In this document: positions 27,755 to 36,085 of the stretch, in pieces
How positions within the stretch are numbered: position 1 is the stretch's first letter
Layout of the letters: every line of letters begins with the position of its first letter
DNA from: Rhodococcus sp. P1Y
Lineage (GTDB): Bacteria > Actinomycetota > Actinomycetes > Mycobacteriales > Mycobacteriaceae
DNA: 64,000 nt
Direction: 5' to 3'
NCBI RefSeq assembly: GCF_003641205.1
Contig: NZ_CP032762.1
Coordinates: 1,240,001 to 1,304,000, forward strand
Notes under the pieces: generated by a model
Databases searched by the model: none
The model's input: the letters and a program-made list of their open reading frames with translations, nothing else
Told to the model about the DNA's origin: nothing
Position numbers and translations under genes: made by a program

Positions 27755-27905
27755 CCTGGTTCAGCAGCGAAGAATCGGCGTTGCCGGAGCGGTCGATCTC
27801 GGGACGAGTGTTGTCCGACGCTGCCGCGGTGACTCCGAACACGACTCCGGCCCCCAGCACCGCGCCGACTACCGCAGCAATTACTCCCGGGACAGCGAAC
27901 TTCAT
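27735..27905 (-). CDS. Small DUF2613 membrane/secreted protein (Rv0236A-like)
   Basis: A 56-residue protein: MKFAVPGVIAAVVGAVLGAG begins one TM or signal helix, followed by a short polar tail ending NQVEYGSR. Length and position fit DUF2613 and Rv0236A. I chose ATG 27905, with GGAG six bases upstream, over upstream ATGs (27962, 27920) because it gives the family length. It overlaps the aftD start by 20 bp, so translation is probably coupled. A partner role for AftD is suggested by conserved linkage only. Confidence 0.75.
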   Translation of the reverse strand: MKFAVPGVIAAVVGAVLGAGVVFGVTAAASDNTRPEIDRSGNADSSLLNQVEYGSR

Positions 27906-28002
27906 CTCGGTCTCCACTTTCATCGGCGTGTGCGACGGTCGATTCCCCCGTGCGCGGATCACGGTATCACCCGCCTGGGAGGTTGCCTGGGCGCACGCGC
28001 GA

Positions 28003-28470
28003 CTATTTACCCGGCGGAACGATCAAGACCGGCCGGTGACTGTGCCGGAGCACATGGTCGGCGACCGAACTCTGCAGCAGTGAACGTAGCCCCGTCGTTC
28101 CCCTCGTGCCGGTGACGATGATGTCCACGTCCAGATCGTCGGCCTTCTCCACGATTGCACTCCATATGGCCGTCGTACATTCCGCGCAGTGGCCCTCGAC
28201 CTGGAGACCTGCCTGTTCGGCGAGCCGCACACCCTCTTCGTTGGTCACTTTCGCGTCGGTCAGTGCGACGTCCTCGGCCTGGTCGTCCGGCACCCATTCC
28301 GGCTGCATGACGCCGGACAACCCGGACATGCGAGCGGCCTGACGCACCATGGGCTCCCACGCGGTGACGACGATGGCTCGGGTCGTGGTGAGAAACCGCC
28401 CCGCATATTCGATGGCTCGCTTGGCGTTGTCGGAACCGTCGTACGCGATGAGGATCAAGTCTGCAGGCAT
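28003..28470 (-). CDS. Universal stress protein (UspA family)
   Basis: A 155-residue single-domain Usp. It begins LILIAYDGSDNAKRAIEYA and ends with the ATP-binding region VTGTRGTTGLRSLLQSSVAD and HSHRPVLIVP, close to the G-2x-G-9x-G(S/T) signature of nucleotide-binding members. A strong AGGAGG lies eight bases before the ATG. Members respond to hypoxia, redox or energy stress. The gene is divergent from lpqI across 126 bp. Confidence 0.9.
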   Translation of the reverse strand: MPADLILIAYDGSDNAKRAIEYAGRFLTTTRAIVVTAWEPMVRQAARMSGLSGVMQPEWVPDDQAEDVALTDAKVTNEEGVRLAEQAGLQVEGHCAECTTAIWSAIVEKADDLDVDIIVTGTRGTTGLRSLLQSSVADHVLRHSHRPVLIVPPGK

Positions 28471-28596
28471 GGCGTAGTCCTCCTGATGTCGCTTTTGTCC
28501 AAGGTTATCGCGATCGGTGTGCCTGCGGAGCCAGTCCGTTCTCGTCGGCGACGGCGATTCACGAAGCGTCGTAGGGCTCGGCTACCGTCGTGGCCC

Positions 28597-29760
28597 ATGA
28601 CGAAGTTCCGCTCACCCGTGGGAATTGCAGCTGTTGTGCTCGGCGTCGGTTTCACGGCCTCGTGCGGAGCCGGCGGTACCGAGGTTGCGGCAGTATCCAC
28701 GACGCCGAGTTCCTCCGCAGTCACGTCGACCACCGAGGTTCCGCCGCCGGCCCCGGTCGACGCCTGTGCGGCGTTCGTCGGGACGTTGACCGAGCGTCAG
28801 CGATTGGCGCAGCTGCTCACCGTCGGTGTGACCGGAACTGCCGACGCCGTCGACATCATGCAGCGAGAACAGGTCGGCGGGATCTTCATCGGGAGCTGGA
28901 CGGATTCGACGACGCTCGCGAACGGCGAGGTACCGCAGATCAACGACGCCTCTGCGGTGCCTCCGATGGTGACGATCGACGAGGAAGGCGGGCGCGTCTC
29001 ACGCGTCGAAGATCTTCTCGGAACCGATCCGTCAGCGCGGGAGACGGCCCTGACGAAGACCGTCGACGAGACGTATCAGATGGCCCTCGAACGTGGCCGC
29101 GGCTTGAAGGAGCTGGGGGTGACCGTCGACTACGCACCCGTCGTCGATGTCAGCAGCCAGCCCGACGACTCTGTCATCGGAGACAGGTCGTACTCGGACG
29201 ATCCGGCGGTCGTGGTGCAGTACGCAGGCGCATATGCGCAGGGCCTACGCGACGCGGGCGTGCAACCCGTCATCAAGCACTTCCCGGGACACGGCTCAGG
29301 ATCGGGAGATTCGCATACGGGTGCGGTGACGACACCTGGGATCGAAGAGCTTCGACAGTCGGATCTGCTGCCTTTTGCGCAGTTGTCCGGCACTGGCGTC
29401 GGAGTCATGGTCGGACATCTGGACGTGCCAGGGCTGACGGCTCCCGGTGAACCGGCGAGTATCAGCCCAGCGGTCATGTCGTTGCTGCGCGACGGTGTGG
29501 GTTACGGAGCGGCGCCGTTCACCGGGCCGATCTTCACCGACGATCTCAGTGGGATGGCCGCCATCACCGAACGGCTCGGCATCGTTGCCGCGGTCGAGGC
29601 GGCATTGGTAGCGGGCGCGGACGTCGCACTGTGGTTGACCACCGACGACGTCCCCCAGGTCCTGGACAATCTGGAGGACGCTGTGGCGACGGGACGGCTC
29701 GATGCCGCCCAGGTCGACACATCCGCTGCCACCGTCGCCCGGTTCAAGGGTGCTTGCTAG
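28597..29760 (+). CDS. lpqI: Beta-N-acetylglucosaminidase lipoprotein LpqI (GH3)
   Basis: LpqI (Rv0237) removes N-acetylglucosamine from muropeptides in peptidoglycan recycling outside the membrane. From ATG 28597 the protein is 387 residues, as in M. tuberculosis (388). The signal peptide MTKFRSPVGIAAVVLGVGF leads to a lipobox FTASC. GH3 motifs are present: IDEEGGRVSR, KHFPGHGSGSGDSHTG and the nucleophile Asp in FTDDLSGMAAI. It precedes the TetR gene by 83 bp with no clear terminator. Confidence 0.93.
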   Translation: MTKFRSPVGIAAVVLGVGFTASCGAGGTEVAAVSTTPSSSAVTSTTEVPPPAPVDACAAFVGTLTERQRLAQLLTVGVTGTADAVDIMQREQVGGIFIGSWTDSTTLANGEVPQINDASAVPPMVTIDEEGGRVSRVEDLLGTDPSARETALTKTVDETYQMALERGRGLKELGVTVDYAPVVDVSSQPDDSVIGDRSYSDDPAVVVQYAGAYAQGLRDAGVQPVIKHFPGHGSGSGDSHTGAVTTPGIEELRQSDLLPFAQLSGTGVGVMVGHLDVPGLTAPGEPASISPAVMSLLRDGVGYGAAPFTGPIFTDDLSGMAAITERLGIVAAVEAALVAGADVALWLTTDDVPQVLDNLEDAVATGRLDAAQVDTSAATVARFKGAC

Positions 29761-29798
29761 GTTTCTCCGCGCGACAAGCGGTAGTGACGCACGCCTCC

Positions 29799-29812
29799 TT
29801 ACCGTGGAGTAA
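29799..29812. promoter_or_regulatory. TTACYGNNGAGTAA operator, copy 1 (TetR gene promoter)
   Basis: TTACCGTGGAGTAA, extended to an 18-bp palindrome CCTTAC-N6-GTAAGG (29797-29814), lies 32 bp before the TetR ATG. It matches sites before fadA2/fabG4 (34275-34288) and fadE5 (42686-42699), suggesting autoregulation and a shared regulon. Confidence 0.7.
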
Positions 29813-29843
29813 GGTCAGGGGTTCTACGCTGTTTGGAGGACAC

Positions 29844-30449
29844 ATGGCTGGCGGCACCAAGAGATTGCCCCGTGCCGTTCGAGAGCAACAGATGCTCGAC
29901 GCGGCCGTCGATGTGTTCTCCGACAATGGTTTTCACAATACGTCCATGGACGCGATCGCCAAGCAGGCCTCGATCTCGAAGCCGATGCTGTACCTGTACT
30001 ACGGGTCGAAGGACGAACTGTTCGCCGCGTGCATCCATCGCGAGGGCGTCAAGTTCGTGGAGGCCCTCACTCCCGCTGCGGATCCGTCGATTACCCCTCG
30101 TGAGCAGTTGCGACGGGCACTGCTGGGGTTCCTGGGCTTCGTCGGCGAGAACCGCAAGTCGTGGATGGTGCTGTATCGCCAAGCGATCGGTCAGACCGCG
30201 TTCGCGTCGCAGGTACAGAGCAGCAGGGACCGCCTCATCGAACTCACGGCTCGCTTGCTCGAGATGAGCACGAAGGACCCCGGGCCCGAACAGAACTTTG
30301 CTCTGATGGCTGTCGCACTGGTCGGCGCAGGCGAGGCCGTCGCAGACCGCGTCGCAGGTGGGGAAATCGAAGTCGACGCCGCCGCCGACTTGTTGGAGAA
30401 CCTCGCATGGCGCGGTTTGGCCGGTAAGAAGACCGCGCCGACGAACTGA
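29844..30449 (+). CDS. TetR-family regulator (Rv0238-like), probable repressor of local fatty-acid genes
   Basis: A 201-residue TetR protein. The N-terminal HTH reads DNGFHNTSMDAIAKQASISKPMLYLYYGSKDEL; the C-terminal ligand domain is helical. It is the Rv0238 orthologue by position and length (204 residues). TTTGGAGGACAC precedes the ATG. A palindrome in its promoter recurs before fadA2/fabG4-htdX and fadE5, so I infer it controls itself and those beta-oxidation genes, with an acyl-CoA as plausible ligand. It may be the FdmR-type repressor described in Mycobacterium marinum; I cannot confirm that here. The stop shares TGATCA with the convergent gene's stop. Confidence 0.85.
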   Translation: MAGGTKRLPRAVREQQMLDAAVDVFSDNGFHNTSMDAIAKQASISKPMLYLYYGSKDELFAACIHREGVKFVEALTPAADPSITPREQLRRALLGFLGFVGENRKSWMVLYRQAIGQTAFASQVQSSRDRLIELTARLLEMSTKDPGPEQNFALMAVALVGAGEAVADRVAGGEIEVDAAADLLENLAWRGLAGKKTAPTN

Positions 30450-31019
30450 TCAGGCGTCCTGCTGCGAACGCAGGCGCCAGGCGGAGATCAGGAAGAATAC
30501 TGCGCCCGCGACGGCGTAGCCGGCCAAGACGGTCAGCTTCGGCTCACTCATGGTCGACATCTGAACGAATGCGATTCCCGCAAGGGACGAGATGAAGCCG
30601 CTGAGCATCATCGGCAGCTGTCCGAGTCCGCTTCGGCGGCGTCGCAGGGTCGCGACGGTGAGCTGGATAAGCCCGGTCACGAGCGCCCAAACGCCGAACA
30701 CTCGAAGCGCCGCATCGGAGCCGTGACTTACGCTGGCGCCCAGCACGATTGCGGTGATCACGCTGATGATCGCGTTGACGACGAGCGGGGTCGGTGCAGA
30801 CGGTCGACGAATTCGAATCTCGGCAAGGGTGGCGACGGCGTCGATGAGCGGGTAGGCGATCAGTAGCGCCACAACTGCAGCTGACACCGATTCCCCCGTC
30901 GCCACTCCGTCCGCCGAGCCGACGGCCGTGAGCAGGGCTGCCCAGACGATGGCTGCAACGGCGCGTACGGCATATAGACGGTGGATGGGGAATGTGGGGG
31001 CAATGGTGGACGTGCTCAT
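30450..31019 (-). CDS. Five- to six-TM membrane protein, probable target of adjacent TetR
   Basis: A 189-residue integral membrane protein with about six hydrophobic segments, for example AVRAVAAIVWAALLTAVGSA, NAIISVITAIVLGASV and LAGYAVAGAVFFLISAW. It resembles small DUF308/HdeD-like proteins, but I do not recognise it firmly. AAGGA lies six bases before the ATG. It is divergent from a TetR gene with two palindromes between them, the usual layout of a repressor and its target. Function unknown. Confidence 0.75.
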   Translation of the reverse strand: MSTSTIAPTFPIHRLYAVRAVAAIVWAALLTAVGSADGVATGESVSAAVVALLIAYPLIDAVATLAEIRIRRPSAPTPLVVNAIISVITAIVLGASVSHGSDAALRVFGVWALVTGLIQLTVATLRRRRSGLGQLPMMLSGFISSLAGIAFVQMSTMSEPKLTVLAGYAVAGAVFFLISAWRLRSQQDA

Positions 31020-31050
31020 GGCGGATCCTTCGGCAGTAGAGAGACTGTTC

Positions 31051-31102
31051 TGTCTACTTGAGACAACAGCACGGTGGGCACGCTGTCAAGACAGAATGGT
31101 CT
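31051..31102. promoter_or_regulatory. Two candidate TetR operators in the divergent promoter
   Basis: TGTCTACTTGAGACA (31051-31065) is an inverted repeat of 5-bp arms; AGACAGAATGGTCT (31089-31102) has AGAC/GTCT ends. Both share the AGAC/GTCT half-site and lie between the membrane-protein and TetR genes. Confidence 0.55.
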
Positions 31103-31118
31103 TTCTTCTTTCTGGCTC

Positions 31119-31124
31119 TATAGT
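31119..31124 (+). promoter_or_regulatory. -10 box of a leaderless TetR transcript
   Basis: TATAGT ends six bases before ATG 31131, placing the transcription start at or next to the start codon. The AGACAGAATGGTCT palindrome would cover the -35 region. Confidence 0.5.
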
Positions 31125-31130
31125 GGTCTG

Positions 31131-31748
31131 ATGGCGCCGAAAAACCCAACGCAAACGGAAACCAGGCCGTCCGAGGCACGTGATCGCCTGCTCTCCACGG
31201 CTGCGGGCATCTTCTATGCAGACGGCATTCGGACTGTGGGGGTCGAGCGGATCATTGCCGCTGCCGGTGTCACGAAGGCGACCTTCTACCGTCACTATCC
31301 CAGCAAAGAAGACCTTGTTCTTGCATACTTGCGCACCGAAGACGAGACCATCAGGGCTCACCTCGAGTCACTCGTGCCGACTGTGGGCCCAGTGGATCTG
31401 CTGCGCGAAGTAGTCGATCTCATTGCGCAGCAACTGATGCTTCCCGGATACCGCGGCTGCGCGTTCATCAACGCCGCCGCCGAGTACTCCGACTCGAGCG
31501 GACCGGTACGCCGACTGGTCCACGAACACCGAGACTGGTTCCATCAATTCGTGGCCGACGCCTTCGACCGCTCAGGCCACTACGACCCACAAGGGGGCGC
31601 GGACCACTTCGTGCTCATGCGGGACGGCGCAATGGTGGGCGGATACCTGTCCGACCCCGCCTCCGCGGGCGACGTCCTCCGCCGAGGAATCGAGGGTGTC
31701 ATCCGTACGATCCACGGTGAGTGGCCGGGTCAGCCGGTGACCGAATGA
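31131..31748 (+). CDS. TetR/AcrR-family regulator
   Basis: A 205-residue TetR protein with HTH FYADGIRTVGVERIIAAAGVTKATFYRHYPSKEDLV at about 27-62 and a C-terminal domain containing PGYRGCAFINAAAEY, typical of the subgroup often beside oxidoreductase or membrane-protein genes. ATG 31131 has no ribosome site but follows a -10 box by six bases, suggesting leaderless translation; an upstream frame to 31074 is less likely. It probably represses the divergent membrane protein. Its final codons (GTGACCGAATGA) form the start of a 30-bp tandem repeat array. Confidence 0.85.
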   Translation: MAPKNPTQTETRPSEARDRLLSTAAGIFYADGIRTVGVERIIAAAGVTKATFYRHYPSKEDLVLAYLRTEDETIRAHLESLVPTVGPVDLLREVVDLIAQQLMLPGYRGCAFINAAAEYSDSSGPVRRLVHEHRDWFHQFVADAFDRSGHYDPQGGADHFVLMRDGAMVGGYLSDPASAGDVLRRGIEGVIRTIHGEWPGQPVTE

Positions 31749-31940
31749 GTCGTTCGTTCACCCGACGAGACCGAAACAGACATTCGCGCACTCTGAGTGA
31801 CCGAAACAGACATTCGTTCACCCCATGAGACCGAATGAGTCGTTCGCACACTCTGAGTGACTGAATGAGTCGTTCGCTCCGACCCGGGCCGACGAAAACA
31901 CCCCCGAAGTGACCGAAACAGACATTCGGTCACCCCGGGG
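31739..31940. repeat. 30-bp tandem repeat array with alternating core
   Basis: Four exact 30-bp units (31739-31768, 31769-31798, 31799-31828, 31829-31858), a degenerate fifth from 31859, a 52-bp step, and a sixth at 31911-31940. Each unit starts with an 18-bp core, either GACCGAATGAGTCGTTCG or GACCGAAACAGACATTCG, then a 12-bp linker of two alternating types (TTCACCC-like or CACTCTGAGT). The first core contains the stop codon of the TetR gene. The array fills the gap between convergent tetR and htdX. Confidence 0.9.
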
Positions 31941-31943
31941 GTG
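31899..31943. terminator. Long hairpin, probable bidirectional terminator for tetR and htdX
   Basis: CACCCCCGAAGTGACCGAA (31899-31917) pairs at 17 of 19 positions with TTCGGTCACCCCGGGGGTG (31925-31943) around the loop ACAGACA. The loop-side arm is the core of the tandem repeat, so an array unit has been incorporated into the hairpin. It has no T-run. Confidence 0.6.
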
Positions 31944-31963
31944 CTGTGGGTTCGCCGACCCAA

Positions 31964-32821
31964 CTACCTCAGCGTCGCGGTGAGGTGCGGGTACCCCTTC
32001 TTCGGGTTCTTGAGAGACAAATCCCAGCCTGCACCGACGGAATCGGCGTAGAGATTGACCGTCGCAGGCAGAATGATCGGCTTGCCGAACCGAACGTTGT
32101 AGGTCACCTTGTCCGGGATGCGACCTTCGACCACCTGGAGTACCGCCGCGGCGCTCCACATTCCATGGGCGATGGTGCGGGGGAAGCCGAAGGCCTTGGC
32201 GCCCAAGGACGAGACATGGATCGGGTTGCGATCACCCGAAATGGCTGCGTACTTGCTGATGGTCTTCTGATCGACTCGGAGCGTGCGGGTCGGGGGCGGC
32301 GGCACCTCGTCGGCAGGCGGTGCCTCGCGAGGACCACCGGACAGTGAGGTTTTCTGCAGGCTCAGGAAGCTCGACACCTGCTTCCACACGAGCTCGCGTC
32401 CGACGCTCACTTCGCTGATGACGTCGATCAGCAGTCCCTTGCGATGCTCACGCAGGTTCTCCGCGTGAACCCGGATGTCCAGAGGCTCCGAGGACGAGAT
32501 GTTTCGGTACTGCTCGATGACGTTCTCCGCGTGCACCGATCCCATGGCAGCAAACGGAAAGCCCTTGGAGACCATCAGTTTCATGACCGTCGGGAACACG
32601 AGCGTGAACGGGTACGTCACCGGCAGAGTGTCGCCGAAACGCAATCCGGTTGCCCGGCAGTACCCGGCTAGGTTGTCAGGATCGACGCGGAGGCCGCGCA
32701 GTTCGTAGACCGTCGACGGAGCCGAGTTGGACTTCGAGCCGAGGAACGGTAGTGCCCCGAGCGCGGCGGAGGTATAGATCTCCGACGTCTTCGGCTGCTC
32801 CTTGAGCTGTACGACGCTCAT
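31964..32821 (-). CDS. htdX: (R)-specific enoyl-CoA hydratase / 3-hydroxyacyl-thioester dehydratase HtdX
   Basis: A 285-residue double hot-dog MaoC-like protein, orthologue of Rv0241c (280 residues). The C-terminal hot dog carries the hydratase motif [14 protein letters not shown] (Asp and His catalytic) and [11 protein letters not shown]. It hydrates or dehydrates acyl thioesters in the cytoplasm, partnering FabG4, whose TGA overlaps its ATG as ATGA. The shared upstream region with fadA2 contains the TTACYGNNGAGTAA operator. Confidence 0.93.
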   Translation of the reverse strand: MSVVQLKEQPKTSEIYTSAALGALPFLGSKSNSAPSTVYELRGLRVDPDNLAGYCRATGLRFGDTLPVTYPFTLVFPTVMKLMVSKGFPFAAMGSVHAENVIEQYRNISSSEPLDIRVHAENLREHRKGLLIDVISEVSVGRELVWKQVSSFLSLQKTSLSGGPREAPPADEVPPPPTRTLRVDQKTISKYAAISGDRNPIHVSSLGAKAFGFPRTIAHGMWSAAAVLQVVEGRIPDKVTYNVRFGKPIILPATVNLYADSVGAGWDLSLKNPKKGYPHLTATLR

Positions 32822-34164
32822 GCGCCGAGGAGGCTTTGGCCGCAGACTCGAACGACCTGTCCGGTGACGGCATTGGATGCGGGAGATGCGAAGTACGACA
32901 CCAGCTCTGCAACGTCGACGGTCTGGCCGCCCTGCAGCAGCGAGCTCATGCGTCGACCTGCTTCACGCGTTGCGAACGGGATCGCAGCGGTCATGGCGGT
33001 CTCGATGAAACCGGGGGCGACGGCGTTGATGGTGATGTTCTTCTTCGCGAGAACAGGAGCCGACGCGTGCACCAGGCCGATGACGCCTGCCTTCGAGGTG
33101 CCGTAGTTGGTCTGGCCGCGGTTGCCTGCGATGCCTGCGATGGACGAAACGTCGACGACGCGTCCGCCTTCCTTCAACGCTCCGGTCTCGACCAGGTGAT
33201 CGGTAATGCGCTGCGGTGCAAGCAGATTCACACCGATTACCGAGTTCCAGCGGCTCTCGTCCATGTTGGCGAGCGTCTTGTCGCGGGTGATGCCTGCGTT
33301 GTGGACGATGATGTCTGCACCGCCGTGACGCTCGAGCAGGTGCTTGGACAGCACCTCGGCTGCGTCGGGGGCCGTGACGTCGAGAGCCAGTGACGTTCCG
33401 CCGACCCTGTTGGCGGTCTCCGACAGCGCCTCGCCTGCAGCGGGGATATCGGCGGCGATGACGGTTGCGCCGTCGCGCGCAAGAACTTCGGCGATGGTGG
33501 CGCCGATGCCGCGGGCTGCGCCGGTGACGACGGCGACCTTGCCTGCAAGCGGCTTGTCCCATGAAGCGGGAGCCTCGGAGTCGGCATCACCGACGGCGAT
33601 GACCTGGCCGTCGACGAATGCGGATTTGGCCGACAGCAGGAAGCGAAGCGTGGACTCGAGGCCGGAAATGCCGGTCGATGCCTTCGGGGAGACGTAGACG
33701 AGCTGCGCCGTCGCTCCGCGCTTGACCTCTTTGCCGACACTACGGGTGAAGCCTTCGAGAGCGCGCTGAGCGATGTGCTCGTCGACGCTCGCGGTTTCCT
33801 CGGGGGTCGTGCCGATGACGACGACACGAGCCGAAGGCGCCAAGTTGCGGATGACCGGCTGGAAGAACTGGAACAGCTGCTCGAGCTCGGCGACGTTGCC
33901 GATCCCGGTGGCGTCGAAGACCAACGCGCCGTGCTTGGTGTCATGGGGCTGGGCCTGGGGGTAGTCCGACAGCAGCTCGCGCAGCGGCTCGACGAGTCGA
34001 CCGCTGCCGCCGATGAGGACCGGTCCCGCGAGGGGCGGCTCGCCCGTCTTGTACCGACGCAGCTTTTCGGGCTGCGGCAGACCTGCCTGCTTGGCGATGA
34101 AAGATCCGGGCGCGGACGCCAGGAACGTGGAGTAGAGGTCTGGGGCTCCCTTGGTGGCTGCCAC
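32818..34164 (-). CDS. fabG4: 3-oxoacyl-thioester reductase FabG4 (high molecular weight SDR)
   Basis: A 448-residue two-domain SDR, orthologue of Rv0242c (454 residues). The N-terminal half is a degenerate flavodoxin-like domain; the C-terminal catalytic domain has [10 protein letters not shown] and the Ser-Tyr-Lys triad in [22 protein letters not shown]. tuberculosis FabG4 reduces beta-ketoacyl-CoA with NADH. I chose GTG 34164 (AGGTAGGACA upstream). The frame stays open to 34317 only because it reads through a family A repeat (34196-34251), so the longer start is unlikely. It is coupled to htdX by ATGA and divergent from fadA2. Confidence 0.93.
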   Translation of the reverse strand: MAATKGAPDLYSTFLASAPGSFIAKQAGLPQPEKLRRYKTGEPPLAGPVLIGGSGRLVEPLRELLSDYPQAQPHDTKHGALVFDATGIGNVAELEQLFQFFQPVIRNLAPSARVVVIGTTPEETASVDEHIAQRALEGFTRSVGKEVKRGATAQLVYVSPKASTGISGLESTLRFLLSAKSAFVDGQVIAVGDADSEAPASWDKPLAGKVAVVTGAARGIGATIAEVLARDGATVIAADIPAAGEALSETANRVGGTSLALDVTAPDAAEVLSKHLLERHGGADIIVHNAGITRDKTLANMDESRWNSVIGVNLLAPQRITDHLVETGALKEGGRVVDVSSIAGIAGNRGQTNYGTSKAGVIGLVHASAPVLAKKNITINAVAPGFIETAMTAAIPFATREAGRRMSSLLQGGQTVDVAELVSYFASPASNAVTGQVVRVCGQSLLGA

Positions 34165-34195
34165 TGTCCTACCTTTCAGTTTGGCGCCTTCGGCC

Positions 34196-34251
34196 CCCGT
34201 GTGTGCGTAGTTACCGCCGAACGGAACTACCCACTCACGGGCGCATAGCGC
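34196..34251. repeat. Palindromic repeat family A between fabG4 and fadA2
   Basis: CCCGTGTGTGCGTAGTTACC, seven bases, then GGAACTACCCACTCACGGG and GCGCATAGCGC. It lies in a 5'-5' divergent gap, downstream of the shared operator on the fabG4 side, so it would be in the 5' untranslated region of fabG4. Confidence 0.75.
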
Positions 34252-34274
34252 ACGACCGGGTGTCGACAACCAAC

Positions 34275-34288
34275 TTACTCGCCAGTAA
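34275..34288. promoter_or_regulatory. TTACYGNNGAGTAA operator, copy 2 (fadA2 / fabG4-htdX)
   Basis: TTACTCGCCAGTAA (complement TTACTGGCGAGTAA), within CTTACT-N4-AGTAAG, sits 47 bp before the fadA2 start and 110 bp before fabG4. One site could control both directions. Confidence 0.7.
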
Positions 34289-34335
34289 GATGAATCTCCA
34301 CCAGGGTCTTTTTCCACGATGTTTGGAGACGAATA

Positions 34336-35634
34336 GTGACAAGCAAGCAGCTACGACCGGTCGCAATCGTCGGTGGCAACCGCATCCCGTTCGCGCGCTC
34401 GGACAAGAAGTACGCGCTGGCCTCGAACCAGGACATGCTCACCGCCACGATCGACGGGCTGGTCAGCCGGTTCGGGCTGCAAGGTGAGCGCCTCGGCCTC
34501 GTCGCCGCAGGTGCAGTGCTCAAGCATTCGCGCGACTTCAACCTCACCCGCGAGGTCGTACTCGGCAGCGCGTTGAGCCCGTACACCCCCGCCTTCGACA
34601 TCCAGCAGGCCTGCGGTACGGGACTGCAATCCATCATCGCGGTCGGCGACGCTATTGCCTCGGGCCGCATCGACGCAGGCATCGGCGGTGGCGTCGACAC
34701 CACGTCGGATGCTCCGATCGGTGTGAACGACGAACTCCGTGAGTTCCTTCTGTCGTTGAACCGGGCGAAGACCACCACCGATCGCATCAAGCTGCTCGGA
34801 AACGTGCGCCCGTCGATGCTCGGCATCGAGATCCCTCGCAACGGTGAACCGCGTACGGGTCTGTCGATGGGCGACCACGCTGCCATCACGGCCAAGGAGT
34901 TCGGCGTTCGCCGCGAGGACCAGGACGAATTGGCTGCAGCCAGCCACAAGAACATGGCCGCTGCGTACGACCGTGGGTTCTTCGACGACTTGGTGACGCC
35001 GTTCCTCGGCCTGACTCGCGACGACAACCTGCGGCCGGGATCGACCGTCGAGAAGCTGGCGACGCTCAAGCCCGTGTTCGGAACGAAGCTGGGCGACGCC
35101 ACCATGACGGCAGGCAACTCGACGCCTCTCACCGATGGCGCGTCGGCTGCCCTGCTGTCGACCGACGAGTGGGCGTCCGAGCGGAACTTGCCGGTGCTCG
35201 CGCATCTGGTGGACTCCGAGACCGCTGCCGTCGACTACGTCCACGGCAATGCGTCGTTCAAGGACGGACTGCTGATGGCGCCGACTTACGCCATTCCGCG
35301 TCTGCTGGCTCGTAACGGGCTTACGCTGCAGGACTTCGATTACTACGAGATTCACGAGGCGTTCGCATCCGTCGTGCTCGCGACGCTGCAGGCTTTCGAG
35401 AGTGACGAGTACTGCAAGGAGCGCCTCGGCCTCGACAGCGCGCTCGGTTCCATCGATCGCAGCAAGCTGAACGTCAACGGATCGTCGTTGGCAGCCGGTC
35501 ACCCGTTCGCGGCTACAGGTGGACGCATCGTCGCATCGTTGGCCAAGATGCTCGCCGAGAAGGGCTCGGGCCGCGGCCTGATCTCCATCTGTGCAGCCGG
35601 CGGACAGGGCGTCACCGCAATCATCGAGCGCTGA
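34336..35634 (+). CDS. fadA2: Acetyl-CoA acyltransferase (thiolase) FadA2
   Basis: A 432-residue thiolase, Rv0243 orthologue (440 residues), cleaving 3-ketoacyl-CoA in beta-oxidation. The acylated Cys is in [13 protein letters not shown]; the His motif is [11 protein letters not shown], followed by [19 protein letters not shown], and the second Cys is in [10 protein letters not shown]. The GTG start follows TTTGGAG. With FadE5, HtdX and FabG4 all steps of a beta-oxidation cycle are encoded within 11 kb under a shared operator. A strong terminator follows. Confidence 0.95.
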   Translation: MTSKQLRPVAIVGGNRIPFARSDKKYALASNQDMLTATIDGLVSRFGLQGERLGLVAAGAVLKHSRDFNLTREVVLGSALSPYTPAFDIQQACGTGLQSIIAVGDAIASGRIDAGIGGGVDTTSDAPIGVNDELREFLLSLNRAKTTTDRIKLLGNVRPSMLGIEIPRNGEPRTGLSMGDHAAITAKEFGVRREDQDELAAASHKNMAAAYDRGFFDDLVTPFLGLTRDDNLRPGSTVEKLATLKPVFGTKLGDATMTAGNSTPLTDGASAALLSTDEWASERNLPVLAHLVDSETAAVDYVHGNASFKDGLLMAPTYAIPRLLARNGLTLQDFDYYEIHEAFASVVLATLQAFESDEYCKERLGLDSALGSIDRSKLNVNGSSLAAGHPFAATGGRIVASLAKMLAEKGSGRGLISICAAGGQGVTAIIER

Positions 35635-35661
35635 CACCAGGCGCTCGAACCAGGGGGCAAG

Positions 35662-35706
35662 CGATCGGCGGATCCGTGAGCGAGGGGTTTACGGATCTGC
35701 CGATCG
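35662..35706 (+). terminator. Terminator of fadA2
   Basis: CGATCGGCGGATCCGT (35662-35677) and ACGGATCTGCCGATCG (35691-35706) pair at 15 of 16 positions around a 13-base loop, 28 bp after the fadA2 stop. Confidence 0.7.
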
Positions 35707-35779
35707 TAATGGCGTCTTCGACGCCCGTGAGCGCGTCATGACACCCCAGCGTATGTATTCGCGCACGACCCAAGATGTG

Positions 35780-35837
35780 GTCGTGCGTGGGTAATTACGT
35801 CGGACCGTAACTACCCGCGCACGGGCGGCGGAGCCGC
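35780..35837. repeat. Palindromic repeat family A downstream of fadA2
   Basis: GTCGTGCGTGGGTAATTACG, seven bases, then CGTAACTACCCGCGCACGGG and GGCGGCGGAGCCGC. It lies in the 451-bp gap between fadA2 and the VanW gene. A 16-bp palindrome, TCATTCAAGTGAATGA, follows at 35853-35868. Confidence 0.75.
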
Positions 35838-35928
35838 ACTACCTCGCGCCGATCATTCAAGTGAATGAATTGGTCTGTCATCCGGCGATCGGTTGTAACG
35901 CATCACAAGCCTGGGCGATACTCGTAGT

Positions 35929-35975
35929 GGCTCCACACTGCTGCCCGACCCCCGACCCGGCAGCGGTGTGGAGCC
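35929..35975 (+). terminator. Strong hairpin upstream of the VanW gene
   Basis: GGCTCCACACTGCTGCC (35929-35945) and GGCAGCGGTGTGGAGCC (35959-35975) pair at 16 of 17 positions, followed by TCTTT. It is 111 bp before the VanW start, so it could end read-through or act as an attenuator in that gene's leader. Confidence 0.6.
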
Positions 35976-36085
35976 TCTTTCGTATGCGGGCGAAGGTGCT
36001 GCGCACGGACGTTCGATGGGTCGATGCGTAAGCTCGTCCACGAGAGTCGTACGAGGAAGTCCGGGGGTTCGGGAGGGCCGCAAAC

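Noticed and set aside
31739..31940. CRISPR array
   Set aside because: Units are contiguous with no unique spacers, and no cas genes are present.
31730..31963. A 77-residue minus-strand frame with 10-residue repeats (RTTHSV/RMSVSV) over the 30-bp array
   Set aside because: The 30-bp period is a multiple of three, so repeated DNA keeps any frame open; no ribosome site and no homology signal. I treat it as non-coding repeat.
32818..34317. Longer FabG4 start at 34317
   Set aside because: The extra N-terminus is translated from a family A repeat and crosses the shared operator; GTG 34164 has a ribosome site and gives the family length.
34351..35637. 428-residue frame antisense to fadA2
   Set aside because: Shadow of the thiolase gene, with Arg/Gln/Asp-rich composition and no domain.
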